Source: Prevotella sp.
GTDB lineage: Bacteria > Bacteroidota > Bacteroidia > Bacteroidales > Bacteroidaceae
NCBI GenBank assembly: GCA_017557405.1
Contig: JAFYYV010000009.1
Span: forward strand, 1 to 64,000
Length of the DNA: 64,000 nucleotides
Direction of reading: 5' to 3'
Shown here: positions 11,903-20,273 of the stretch, piece after piece
Position numbering within the stretch: the stretch's first letter is position 1
Layout: every line of letters starts with the position of its first letter
Program-made: the position numbers and the translations under genes
The notes under the pieces: model-generated
The model's input: only the letters and a program-made list of their open reading frames with translations
The model's database searches: none
Told to the model about the DNA's origin: nothing

Positions 11903-11934
11903 TTTGGTTGGTCGAATAATAGTTCGTATCTTTG
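11903..11934 (+). promoter_or_regulatory. Promoter of the LRR gene at 12223
   Basis: TTTG at 11903 and TATCTTTG at 11927 are separated by exactly 20 bp, the Bacteroidota -33/-7 arrangement. Transcription should begin near 11941, which leaves a leader of about 280 bases. Confidence 0.8.
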
Positions 11935-12005
11935 TCGCCGAGTTATTACCTATGTCCTCTGTGTGAGGATAATTGAAGAAAGATTTTTTAGTTATTATTA
12001 TATAC

Positions 12006-12037
12006 CTGGCGTTGAGTCGTGAGACTGTGACCGCCAG
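12006..12037 (+). promoter_or_regulatory. Nested hairpin in the LRR gene leader
   Basis: CTGGCG at 12006 pairs with CGCCAG at 12032, and inside it AGTC pairs with GACT around a GTGA loop. It lies about 65 bases after the expected transcript start and 185 bases before the ATG. It has no T tract, so it is not a simple terminator. A regulatory or stabilising role is a guess. Confidence 0.45.
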
Positions 12038-12222
12038 ATTTCTTTGCGCTTGTTGGACAGGTTTAGACTCATTGTGTGCGCTCACATGCCTAATTATTGC
12101 GTACTAGGATCTATTTTCACTCTCAACTTTTCACATAAGCTGACCGTGCGACTCTAATGACAAAATGATAGACAATCCTGAAAATATTAACAAAAAAACA
12201 AAATAACTAATTAATTCAACAA

Positions 12223-15200
12223 ATGATGAAAAGGATTTTACTTTTCCTAATTACCTTGGTCTGCGTGCAATTTTGTGCGTGGGCTACTGATTACACTGTA
12301 GGAAGCACTACCATTACTATTGATGACAATGATGCCACGAAAGCCACAATTACATTTGGTGACCCAGATGATATTGTGAATTTTGCAGCCGCTTGGAACT
12401 CTTCTCCTACGGCAAATCAAATTAATGCTATTACGGACCTCAAGGTTAAGTATACAATTAATGAAGCATTGGTGAATTTTCTCGGTGCAAATTATCCTTG
12501 GCAAAATTGCGCTAATCGTTTGGATTATAGTGATGCCACGGGATATACCATTACAGGTGTGCCTGGTGCAGTTAAGAGGTTGATACTCCCAAAGGGTAGC
12601 TCCCTCCCCTCTGATGGTGATTTGGCTGGAGGCAATGCATTCAATAAGGATCATGGATTGATGTATGTGATGGCTCCCAATGCTACCGGTACGTCATTCA
12701 ATGTTTGGGGAAATCCTGAAAAAGGAGATGGAGAACTTTGGGTGGATGATCCTTTGTTGACAAGTGGAACTACGGTAAACGTATATAGCCCCTCGACATT
12801 GAGCGATGAGGCATTGGCTACATTGCAGGCGAAGGGTGTCAATGTGGTGATGGCAGGTTCTGGAAGCGCCGTTACCCTAACTGCAAACGAAGGTGATTTG
12901 GCAACACAGATTGCTGCTATGGATTCAGAGAACTGCCCAGAAACAGTCAATATTGAAGGAACGTTGAATGCAGCAGATGTAGCAGCCTTGAAGAATCTTC
13001 CTTGTGGAGAGCACATCTTGATGAACAAGGCGACATTGACCAACGATGCCAAGACTGCCGATTTCTCGTTTGCCAACAATACTAAGGTGCAGACCATCGT
13101 GCTGCCGAAAGGACTTGATGAGGTGAAAGAAAGTTGGTTCAATGGTTGTACGAGTCTTGGCTCTGCTATTTCATATAGTATTGATAACGATGGAAATGTG
13201 TCTATCAAGACATACTGCAAAGTCGCAGGAACATTGAACGAGACACTACAATCATTAAGCCTTAATGAAACAGATTCGGATCTGGCTTCGTCTACTTCTG
13301 CAACTGGAAAGGTGACGGAAGTGATAGTTAAGGGAAATGTCAATGCAAGTGACTTGGCAGGTGGTCATATGCCAATGTCGACGTTTACAGGTGCTCCAAT
13401 CAAGCATTGGGACCTCTCTGGTGCCGTGTTGAGCGATCCCTCTGACATTCTGGCTGCAGGTAATGGCGCAACGAGTACGGAAGACAAGGGCTACAGGGCT
13501 ACTCTTGAGCAGATTGAGTTCCCTGCAGACTTGACAGAGATTCCTCCATATTGTTTCTATACATTCAAGAATCTTTCTGGTGAAGTGTTTGTGCCAAATA
13601 CTGTAAAAACTATAGGCGAATGTGCTTTCTATATGTGCACATCGTTGTCCAAGGTGGAATTCCAGGAGAATATGCCAGAAGACTTTGCTTGTGGTGATTA
13701 TGCATTTAGCGAGTGTTGGGGTATTAAGCACATTGTCTTGCCCGAAGGTCTGACAGTTGTTTCTAAGGGCATGTTCCAGCGTTGTTATAATCTGGAGTCC
13801 ATTCGATTGCCGAACACACTGACTCGTATTGAAGAGGCTGCTTTTGAACAAGCCGATGCCTTGTCATATCTGACCATTCCTGAAAACGTGGAGTTTATAG
13901 GACAGAAAGCATTCTTCAATTCGGGAGTTAAAGATTTGTATTTGATGGCTCCAACGCCAGATAAGTTGCCAGAAATCTATTCTATTGGTAATGACGGAAC
14001 TTTGCAAGGACAGTCATCGTTTGGTGGTGATAATGTGGATGGTTATAATAATTTCCCTGATGTCGACGAATACTTTGACTATTTGAAAACATTGGTTGAT
14101 CGTGGATTAGTGCAAATTACATCTGAAGATCAGGCTGATTATACTGCTGCATGTGCAGAAGGTGCGGATATTAATGAAAAGAATATCAATAGATGGTTGA
14201 AGTATCTGACTTCCGATCAAATGGAAGAAGTGTACAGACTTCATGCTGCTGCCACTGAAAGACCTATTACAGCCATTCACTATGCTGATACTCCAGAGAT
14301 GAACGAGTTCTTCCATCATAACCCATGGAAAGGTGATGAGACTTTCTGTAATAGTCTTAATATGTCGGCATATGATGATGGATATGGAAGAGCTGCAGAA
14401 GAGCAACAGCGCTATCTTGAGGCTGATTATTTGACTGAGGCCTATGGCCTTGGCCCTGATAAGTATGGAAAACGGTGGCCCACCTATAATCACCGTGATT
14501 ATGATTTGCGTGTTCAATGGGGCTATCCTGGCAACGCAATAAATGCTGATGATCCGTTAAATAGTGCAAATAAGCAAGATCCATCAAGACTTGGTTGGCG
14601 TCAGTTTGTATTGAGTTTTGGTTACAGTCCGAATAATGATGATGAAGTTTATGCGAAAGACTATGATGATACATGGTATACGATGTGCTTCCCCTTCGAC
14701 TTGTCTGACGAACAATTAGAAGGTGCGTTCAACTCGAACTTCAACATCTGCGAGTTCAATGGTGTTGCTGTAGTGGAGACAGAAACGACAGAGAAAGATC
14801 CTGCTACTGGTGAGCTTTATAAGGACGAACAAGGAAATGTGAAGAAGGTTAAAAATCTGGTATTGCTCTTCACTAACATCGCAAAAACTTATTACCGTGA
14901 TAAGTACGGCAATTTCTATGATCGTGTCAAGATTAATAAGGAAGTGGAAAAAGAAGGTAGTACAGTCATAGTTTCTGAAAAATGGTATCACCCTGTTGTT
15001 GGTACACCAGATGGAAAGGGTGGATATGATATGACCTATACAACGAACCAATATGTTCCTTCTGGCACCAGCTATAATGGTGAGGATGGTTGGTTCACTT
15101 ATGACAATGCCAAGACCAATGGCTCCTTGGATGTCTATGAATCCATACGTGGCGTGTTGGCACAAGCAGGTCACCCATATATGATTCATCCACAAAAGGT

Positions 15201-15939
15201 TGAAGATGCCAATGGTGGTGCTACTCAATGTGTGCTCAATCACATTCAATATAAGTTCGAGTATACTAAGTTGAAGAAATTGTATGAAGCCAATCCTGAT
15301 GATGCTACTGCAAGACAGAATTATGAGGAAGCTTTGGCACTTCTTACCAGTCTCTATGATACTGAGAAGGTAACGCGTAAACTCTCGAAGGTAAAAGAAG
15401 GCACAATTAGCGAAAGTGAAGAAGGTGATTATGATGTGGTCAACAAGGCTGGTGGAAAAGTGTATCTTGAAACCGTTAATGACAATGTCACATATACCTT
15501 CAAAGGATCGTTTGAGCCAGACAAGACTGTTGCCATCCCGAATCGTGCTTATTTCCTTGGTGTTCCTCCAGGAACTAAATATCCTAAGTTCTTCCGCGAG
15601 AAGAATGGAAATACCAATACAGGCTATTGGGGACAATTCTCTGCTGTGATTATTCCAAATGATGCTGCTAAAGCATGGGAGGATGCCAATATAGAAGTGA
15701 AGCCATATTCTTCTGGCAACAACGCAAAAGCTGCTAGCATGGGCTTCGGTGATTTTGAGGAAGTGACTGCTGACGAGATTGAGGCAATCGTGGCTGATGC
15801 TAAGGAGAAGAAACAGCCTGTCCAGTTTATGAATGTGGTTGTCAACATCAATGGCCAGGTTGTTCGCGACGGTCTTGACATGACAGGCCTGCCTAAGGGC
15901 ATCTATATTGTGAATGGTAAGAAATATATGGTCAAATAA
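12223..15939 (+). CDS. Secreted BspA-type leucine-rich-repeat protein
   Basis: This 1238-residue protein begins with a signal peptide (hydrophobic residues 5-20, likely cut after WA). Residues about 428-566 hold BspA-type LRRs of the pattern 'L..I.LP..L..I...AF..C..L'. The remainder is low-similarity extracellular sequence without a domain I recognise. The end (about 1212-1238) has a conserved look, GLPKGIYIVNGKKYMVK, resembling the C-terminal tail of many secreted Bacteroidales proteins and possibly a sorting signal. BspA relatives bind fibronectin or host surfaces; that role here is inference. Two adjacent ATGs (12223, 12226) could both start it. It has its own promoter and long leader. The next small gene begins 19 bases after its stop. 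Confidence 0.85.
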   Translation: MMKRILLFLITLVCVQFCAWATDYTVGSTTITIDDNDATKATITFGDPDDIVNFAAAWNSSPTANQINAITDLKVKYTINEALVNFLGANYPWQNCANRLDYSDATGYTITGVPGAVKRLILPKGSSLPSDGDLAGGNAFNKDHGLMYVMAPNATGTSFNVWGNPEKGDGELWVDDPLLTSGTTVNVYSPSTLSDEALATLQAKGVNVVMAGSGSAVTLTANEGDLATQIAAMDSENCPETVNIEGTLNAADVAALKNLPCGEHILMNKATLTNDAKTADFSFANNTKVQTIVLPKGLDEVKESWFNGCTSLGSAISYSIDNDGNVSIKTYCKVAGTLNETLQSLSLNETDSDLASSTSATGKVTEVIVKGNVNASDLAGGHMPMSTFTGAPIKHWDLSGAVLSDPSDILAAGNGATSTEDKGYRATLEQIEFPADLTEIPPYCFYTFKNLSGEVFVPNTVKTIGECAFYMCTSLSKVEFQENMPEDFACGDYAFSECWGIKHIVLPEGLTVVSKGMFQRCYNLESIRLPNTLTRIEEAAFEQADALSYLTIPENVEFIGQKAFFNSGVKDLYLMAPTPDKLPEIYSIGNDGTLQGQSSFGGDNVDGYNNFPDVDEYFDYLKTLVDRGLVQITSEDQADYTAACAEGADINEKNINRWLKYLTSDQMEEVYRLHAAATERPITAIHYADTPEMNEFFHHNPWKGDETFCNSLNMSAYDDGYGRAAEEQQRYLEADYLTEAYGLGPDKYGKRWPTYNHRDYDLRVQWGYPGNAINADDPLNSANKQDPSRLGWRQFVLSFGYSPNNDDEVYAKDYDDTWYTMCFPFDLSDEQLEGAFNSNFNICEFNGVAVVETETTEKDPATGELYKDEQGNVKKVKNLVLLFTNIAKTYYRDKYGNFYDRVKINKEVEKEGSTVIVSEKWYHPVVGTPDGKGGYDMTYTTNQYVPSGTSYNGEDGWFTYDNAKTNGSLDVYESIRGVLAQAGHPYMIHPQKVEDANGGATQCVLNHIQYKFEYTKLKKLYEANPDDATARQNYEEALALLTSLYDTEKVTRKLSKVKEGTISESEEGDYDVVNKAGGKVYLETVNDNVTYTFKGSFEPDKTVAIPNRAYFLGVPPGTKYPKFFREKNGNTNTGYWGQFSAVIIPNDAAKAWEDANIEVKPYSSGNNAKAASMGFGDFEEVTADEIEAIVADAKEKKQPVQFMNVVVNINGQVVRDGLDMTGLPKGIYIVNGKKYMVK

Positions 15940-15958
15940 CAGATAGGAGGACTCAACA

Positions 15959-16207
15959 ATGAAAAAAACATATATTAGACCAGAGATAGAATTGGTGTTC
16001 ACAGCCCCAATCATGCCTGTGTGTGGAAGTGAGGATCCGAAAGGAACTGCTAACACTCTTTTCGGTAGCGACCTTCCCTCAGATCAGTTCGGTAATGAGG
16101 ACTGGGTTGTTGAAGGTTATAAAGACTTTAGTAACGGTTACTTTGATAATTTCGAGGATGCCATCGAGATTGGTGGAGATGACAACGGAACTATTTTCAG
16201 CCGCTGA
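15959..16207 (+). CDS. Small acidic protein with MKKTYIRPEIE head, unknown function
   Basis: This 82-residue protein has a basic start (MKKTYIRPEIE), a short hydrophobic stretch (LVFTAPIMPVCG) and a tail rich in Asp, Glu, Gly and Asn. I do not know its function. Similar heads are a recurrent theme in small Bacteroidales proteins as I recall; this needs a search. It is the second gene of a two-gene unit with the LRR protein: a 19-base spacer, and a strong AGGAGGA at 15945 spaced 7 bases from the ATG, unusual in a phylum that mostly lacks such sites. A terminator follows. It could be a secreted partner or a leader-type peptide. Confidence 0.75.
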   Translation: MKKTYIRPEIELVFTAPIMPVCGSEDPKGTANTLFGSDLPSDQFGNEDWVVEGYKDFSNGYFDNFEDAIEIGGDDNGTIFSR

Positions 16208-16267
16208 TTCCCATTTGGTAACAATCGATGATTTCAAGAGATTGATAATAAGTTGAATTAATTACGG

Positions 16268-16302
16268 TGGGGGTGCTTCGTGATGGAGCACCCCCGTTTT
16301 TT
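16268..16302 (+). terminator. Terminator of the LRR/small-protein unit
   Basis: GGGGGTGCT at 16269 pairs with AGCACCCCC at 16287 around a 9-base loop, followed by six Ts. It is a strong rho-independent terminator. Confidence 0.92.
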
Positions 16303-16356
16303 GTAAAAAGTGGCGTTAGATGTATACATGTAGCAGGCGAAATAAGCGATTTTGCT

Positions 16357-16444
16357 ACATGTGGCATGTAAGGCGCTCACATGTATCATGTAAGGCCCTT
16401 AGATGTGGCATGTAAGAGGCTCAGATGTGGCATGTAGCAAAAGC
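16357..16444. repeat. 22-bp periodic dyad array A
   Basis: Four units start at 16357, 16379, 16401 and 16423, an exact 22-bp period. Each opens with a 13-bp dyad close to ACATG-TGG-CATGT (the second has TAT in the centre; the last two begin AGATG), then 9 more variable bases usually ending in CTC or CTT. Degenerate copies flank it at 16318 and 16448. The same unit length recurs at 32328 and 58922. Not a CRISPR: the repeat is too short and there are no cas genes. Confidence 0.85.
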
Positions 16445-16564
16445 ATTAGATATAGGCATTTATGCGCTAGTTTTTCTGTGTACAAAGTTAACAAAAATTC
16501 TGGAAATACACAACATTTTTGATTGATTTTTTAAGGTGAAAAGATCAGTATTTTTCACTATTCA

Positions 16565-18037
16565 CTATTCACTTTTCACTTGTGGTAAGGTGATGGGAAA
16601 AAGTGGCGAGTCGGTATGGTCTTCGTAGACTTTGGTCACGAGGATGCGCACTAGTTCTGGATATTGTGCTGCCAGGTCGTGGTCTTCGTGGGGATCTTCG
16701 GCGAGGTTGTAGAGGCGGGGTTGTCCGTGCTCCACCAACAGTTTCCAGTCACCTTGTCTCACGGCAATCATGTCGGTCTCGTGGAACTCCCAATAGAGGT
16801 GGTCGTGTTGAGGCTGCGTCCCTATTCCAGTAAGGGTAGGCAAGATGGAGAGACCATCGTAGGGACCATCGCCAGCATCAATCTGGGCAATGTCGCAGAA
16901 GGTGGGAAGGAGGTCGTAGAAGGCGAAGGGCTGGTCGCTCTCGCTGCCAGCACGTATATGGTTTGGCCATCTCACGATGAACGGGATGCGGATGCCACCC
17001 TCGTGGGCACTACGTTTGAGTCCACGGAACTTGCCGTCGTGGTTGAAATAGTAGGGGTCGGCACCTCCTTCCTCATGCGGTCCGTTGTCGCTGGTGAAGA
17101 TGAGTACTGTGTTTTCTGCCAATCCTTTTTCATCCAACAGTTGCATGATCTCACCCACTTGTGCATCGAGACGTGTGATCATGGCAGAGAATTGTGCGTG
17201 GGCTTCGGAAGTGGGATTGTAACGTGAGGGTTCGCTGCCTTGGAACGTCCGCTCGGGCAAGAGTCGGCCACGGAACGATTGCAACAGCGAGTCGTCGGGC
17301 TGACGAAGTTCGGCATGGGGGAGGGTATAGGTGAAGATGCCCAAAAAGGGTTGGTCTGCCTCTTGTTGTCGCAACCAATCCATTGCCCGCTGGTGGATGA
17401 GGTCGGCGCTGTATTGGCTTCGATGGTTGTAGTCGTCACCATACATGGCGTGCTGGATGTTGTCCTCCAACACCTCGCGCACTACCGCCGTGTCACCCTG
17501 CGAACGACTGTATCTGTTCAGGAAGTTGGGGAAATAGAGATGGGCCTGAAACTGGCAGATGTAACCATAGAACTCGTCGATTCCGCGTTTGTCGGGGGTC
17601 GATGGACTACCCTCGTAGCCTCCTGCCCATTTGCCGAACAAGGCGGTCGTGTAGCCGGCTCGCTGGAACAGTTCGGGAAGAATCACGTGGGCGGTATCGT
17701 AGGGTTCTTGTCCCACGATGGCATAGTCAACGTTGTCGCCATATTGCACTCTTCCCTGCCAATGCTCTCGGTTGCCACGCACGAGGGTGTGTCCTGTGTG
17801 CTGACCCGTCATGAGAGCTGCCCGCGAAGGAGCCGAGACAGGACTACCAGCGTAGGCGGAAGTCATGCGCATACCCTCAGTAGCCAGGCGGTCGATGTTC
17901 GGCGTGCTGAAATGCCGCTGCCCGTAGCACGAGAGGTCGCCGTAGCCCATGTCATCGCACATGATGTAGATAATATTGGGGCGTTGTTGCGCAACTGCGG
18001 GCAAGGCCAAGAAGGGTAGGATGGCGGTCAGTTTCAT
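16565..18037 (-). CDS. Secreted S-type sulfatase
   Basis: This 490-residue protein is an arylsulfatase-family hydrolase that removes sulfate from sugars. A signal peptide covers residues 1-16 (cut after AVAQ). Metal-binding D28-D29 sit in MCDDMGYGD. The sulfatase signature SAPSRAALMTG places the formylglycine precursor at S68, so it is an S-type enzyme that needs an anaerobic radical SAM maturase (not in the window). The C-terminal half has the TSDNGPH motif. A longer frame upstream adds 14 lysine-rich residues, but the ATG at 18037 fits a signal peptide and lies about 25 bases after the promoter. It is divergent from the GH84 gene. Substrate inferred: sulfated host glycan. Confidence 0.93.
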   Translation of the reverse strand: MKLTAILPFLALPAVAQQRPNIIYIMCDDMGYGDLSCYGQRHFSTPNIDRLATEGMRMTSAYAGSPVSAPSRAALMTGQHTGHTLVRGNREHWQGRVQYGDNVDYAIVGQEPYDTAHVILPELFQRAGYTTALFGKWAGGYEGSPSTPDKRGIDEFYGYICQFQAHLYFPNFLNRYSRSQGDTAVVREVLEDNIQHAMYGDDYNHRSQYSADLIHQRAMDWLRQQEADQPFLGIFTYTLPHAELRQPDDSLLQSFRGRLLPERTFQGSEPSRYNPTSEAHAQFSAMITRLDAQVGEIMQLLDEKGLAENTVLIFTSDNGPHEEGGADPYYFNHDGKFRGLKRSAHEGGIRIPFIVRWPNHIRAGSESDQPFAFYDLLPTFCDIAQIDAGDGPYDGLSILPTLTGIGTQPQHDHLYWEFHETDMIAVRQGDWKLLVEHGQPRLYNLAEDPHEDHDLAAQYPELVRILVTKVYEDHTDSPLFPITLPQVKSE

Positions 18038-18064
18038 GGTCTTTTTCTTTTTATGTGTTTGTTT

Positions 18065-18096
18065 TTTGCAAAGATACAAAAAAATTTATAACTTTG
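18065..18096 (+). promoter_or_regulatory. Promoter of the GH84 gene
   Basis: TTTG at 18065 and TAACTTTG at 18089 are spaced by 20 bp. It overlaps the oppositely directed sulfatase promoter almost completely. The leader to the ATG at 18125 would be about 20 bases. Confidence 0.75.
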
Positions 18097-18103
18097 TACC
18101 AAA
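18069..18103 (-). promoter_or_regulatory. Promoter of the sulfatase gene
   Basis: On the minus strand TATCTTTG (18076-18069) is preceded by TTTG (18103-18100) with a 23-bp gap, longer than the usual 19-21. It interlocks with the GH84 promoter, so the two polymerases should exclude each other. Confidence 0.6.
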
Positions 18104-18124
18104 CAATCATAAATAACATCTACA

Positions 18125-20167
18125 ATGAAGCCACGATTAACACTTTTGACATTGCTTCTGCTGATGCTAAGCGGAAGTGCGTTGGGAGCCAACTCCTCGA
18201 AAAAAGGAAAGAAGGGTGATGCTCCTTACGCGGTTTATCCTATTCCTCACGAACAACTGAAGGCCTCTGGCACGGCGACGTTCTCGCAGAAGGTGGACGT
18301 GGTGGCCGAAATGGGTATCGACCGTTACACGTGCGATAGGGCTCAACAGATTCTTACCGAACATGGGTTGCAAATCAACTTCCAGGACAACACCAAGCCA
18401 CCAACACCTGACGCCTATCCTTCTCCCAACGTCTCAACAGTCTATTTGGGATTGAATGGCTCGGGCGGGATGATTGACCGTTTGGCAAAGAAATGGAAAC
18501 TGAGTCGCAAGGTGTTCGCTTTGGATAAATACGACCGCCACGTGGTGGCATTGCGCAGCAGGAAGAATGGTGTGGCCGAGGTGATTGTATTGGGCGAAAA
18601 CACCGATGCCGTGTTCTGCGGTTTGGCCACGTTGGAGCAGATGCTCGACCAAGGGACAAAACAGATGCCATGCGCCACGTTCTACGACTATGCCGATGTG
18701 CAGAACCGAGGCATCATCGAAGGCTATTACGGCGTGCCTTACAGCATGGAAGTGACGGCCGACTTGTTCCGTTTCATGGCCCGATACAAGTTGAACATGT
18801 ATATGTATGGCGCGAAGAGCGACCCCTATCACTCGCGTTATTGGGACAAGGCCTATCCCGAGAAGATTAACGATGACCAGCGCCGACTGGGATTGATGAC
18901 GCAGGATATGTTGCGACATCTTTGCGATGTGGCTCATCAGTCGAAAGTGAACTTCATCTGGGCCATCCATCCAGGACAGAACTTCACCAATGCGGCAAGC
19001 ACGGACGTCATCGATCGCATCATGTCGAAGTTCGAGAAGATGCATGAGTTGGGTGTGCGCCAGTTCGGTGTGTTCGTCGATGACGTAGGTGTACCTAACG
19101 ACGAGGCTACACTCAAGTTGGGAGCCGATAGGCTTACAACGTTGCAAAAACGTATCGACCAGCGATGGAACAAGAAAGGTGTGGCACCTGCCGACACCGT
19201 GAAGCCGTTGCATTATGTGCCGCAACTCTATGCGTTCAGTTGGGTGAAACCCGATGTGGCGCGCCGATTCTGGGAGTCTCTGCGTCCTGTGCCAGCGAAG
19301 GTAAACCTCTATATCACGGGTCGGAATGTATGGTCGGTACCAAACAATGCAGATCTTGAGGTGCTCGATGATTACTTGGGGCGCGAGGTGTCGTGGTGGT
19401 GGAACTATCCATGTAATGACAACGACTTGACGAAGATATTTCCTGCCGACACCTATACGAATTTCTCTGATGAAACGCATATTGCCAACAGCGAGCGTCT
19501 GGAGAGTGGGCTGCGGCTGAAAACGCTCATCATCAATCCCATGCAGCAAGGCGAGCTCTCGAAGATAGCACTTTTCAGTGTGGCCGACTATGCGTGGAAC
19601 ATGGCCACTTTCGACAACATGAGGAGCTGGCAGGCATCATTGCCAGCCATCGTGGGCGAGGAGCGTGCGAAGTCGTTCGAGACGTTGGTGCCCCATCTGC
19701 GCTACTACGACGAGTTGGCTCCCTTGGGCCGGTTGATTAACACTTACAAGAAAGCATATGGCACCGGGAACGAGTTGTCGGCAGCGACCGCCTTGTTGGC
19801 TGAGTTGGAACGAATTGGAGGTGAATGCGATGTGATTGCTTCCATGGCAGATAGTGCCAACGAGAGCGATCGCCTGTTCTATGCTGACCTGCGTCCTTGG
19901 CTGATGAAGTTGAAAGCGATGGTCGAGCATGCCAGTGTGATGATTCAGGCGTTGGGTCCCGATGGAGATACGATTGTGGATAAGGTGACTTTTGCCAAGA
20001 GTTGGTCGGCTATCGAGGGAATGGAGAAAAACGAGAATTATCAGTTCGACGTGCTAACGGGCATGGATTCCGACATCGCCCTTTCGGTGCGTACGGCAGA
20101 GCCCTCAGCCCGTTTGCTGCGTCCGTTCCTCGATTGGTTGTTGACAAAGCACTCTATGCCAGAATAG
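18125..20167 (+). CDS. GH84 beta-N-acetylglucosaminidase (O-GlcNAcase-like)
   Basis: This 680-residue secreted enzyme removes beta-linked GlcNAc from glycans by substrate-assisted catalysis. Residues 1-21 are a signal peptide. An N-terminal GH20b-like domain (about 35-180) precedes the barrel, which opens with RGIIEGYYGVPY. The catalytic Asp pair is D319-D320 in FVDDVG. A helical C-terminal part follows. Length and order match Bacteroides GH84 enzymes. Together with the divergent sulfatase and the convergent GH35 beta-galactosidase it forms a set suited to sulfated mucin-type or glycosaminoglycan chains; that substrate is inference. Confidence 0.93.
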   Translation: MKPRLTLLTLLLLMLSGSALGANSSKKGKKGDAPYAVYPIPHEQLKASGTATFSQKVDVVAEMGIDRYTCDRAQQILTEHGLQINFQDNTKPPTPDAYPSPNVSTVYLGLNGSGGMIDRLAKKWKLSRKVFALDKYDRHVVALRSRKNGVAEVIVLGENTDAVFCGLATLEQMLDQGTKQMPCATFYDYADVQNRGIIEGYYGVPYSMEVTADLFRFMARYKLNMYMYGAKSDPYHSRYWDKAYPEKINDDQRRLGLMTQDMLRHLCDVAHQSKVNFIWAIHPGQNFTNAASTDVIDRIMSKFEKMHELGVRQFGVFVDDVGVPNDEATLKLGADRLTTLQKRIDQRWNKKGVAPADTVKPLHYVPQLYAFSWVKPDVARRFWESLRPVPAKVNLYITGRNVWSVPNNADLEVLDDYLGREVSWWWNYPCNDNDLTKIFPADTYTNFSDETHIANSERLESGLRLKTLIINPMQQGELSKIALFSVADYAWNMATFDNMRSWQASLPAIVGEERAKSFETLVPHLRYYDELAPLGRLINTYKKAYGTGNELSAATALLAELERIGGECDVIASMADSANESDRLFYADLRPWLMKLKAMVEHASVMIQALGPDGDTIVDKVTFAKSWSAIEGMEKNENYQFDVLTGMDSDIALSVRTAEPSARLLRPFLDWLLTKHSMPE

Positions 20168-20211
20168 TATGGAAGGAGCACATAAAGTGCCACTTAAATT
20201 GACATAAAGAG

Positions 20212-20248
20212 CAAAAGCCCTCTGAATCATTGATTTAGAGGGCTTTTG
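20212..20248. terminator. Bidirectional terminator between GH84 and GH35
   Basis: An 18-bp near-perfect inverted repeat (CAAAAGCCCTCTGAATCA and its complement, one G-U) with A tract on one side and T tract on the other serves both converging genes. The inner pairs must open to make a loop. Confidence 0.9.
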
Positions 20249-20273
20249 GTTCCTATTAATGGAAGTTTTTGGA

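Larger units (their letters stand above)
11804..12222 (+). other. Gene-free stretch: promoter and long leader of the LRR gene
   Basis: No open frame of note is present. It contains a near-consensus promoter (11903-11934) and, from the expected start near 11941, about 280 bases of untranslated leader with nested hairpins around 12006-12037. The rest is AT-rich without repeats. Confidence 0.7.
16208..16564. other. Gene-free stretch with terminator and 22-bp repeats
   Basis: It holds the terminator of the LRR unit (16268-16302), a 22-bp periodic array (16357-16444) with looser copies at 16318 and 16448, and AT-rich sequence up to the sulfatase stop. No coding frame is visible. Confidence 0.75.

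Noticed and set aside
14716-16056. 446-codon open frame opposite the first LRR gene
   Set aside because: The plus frame has a signal peptide and LRRs; the minus frame crosses into the next gene and has no promoter.
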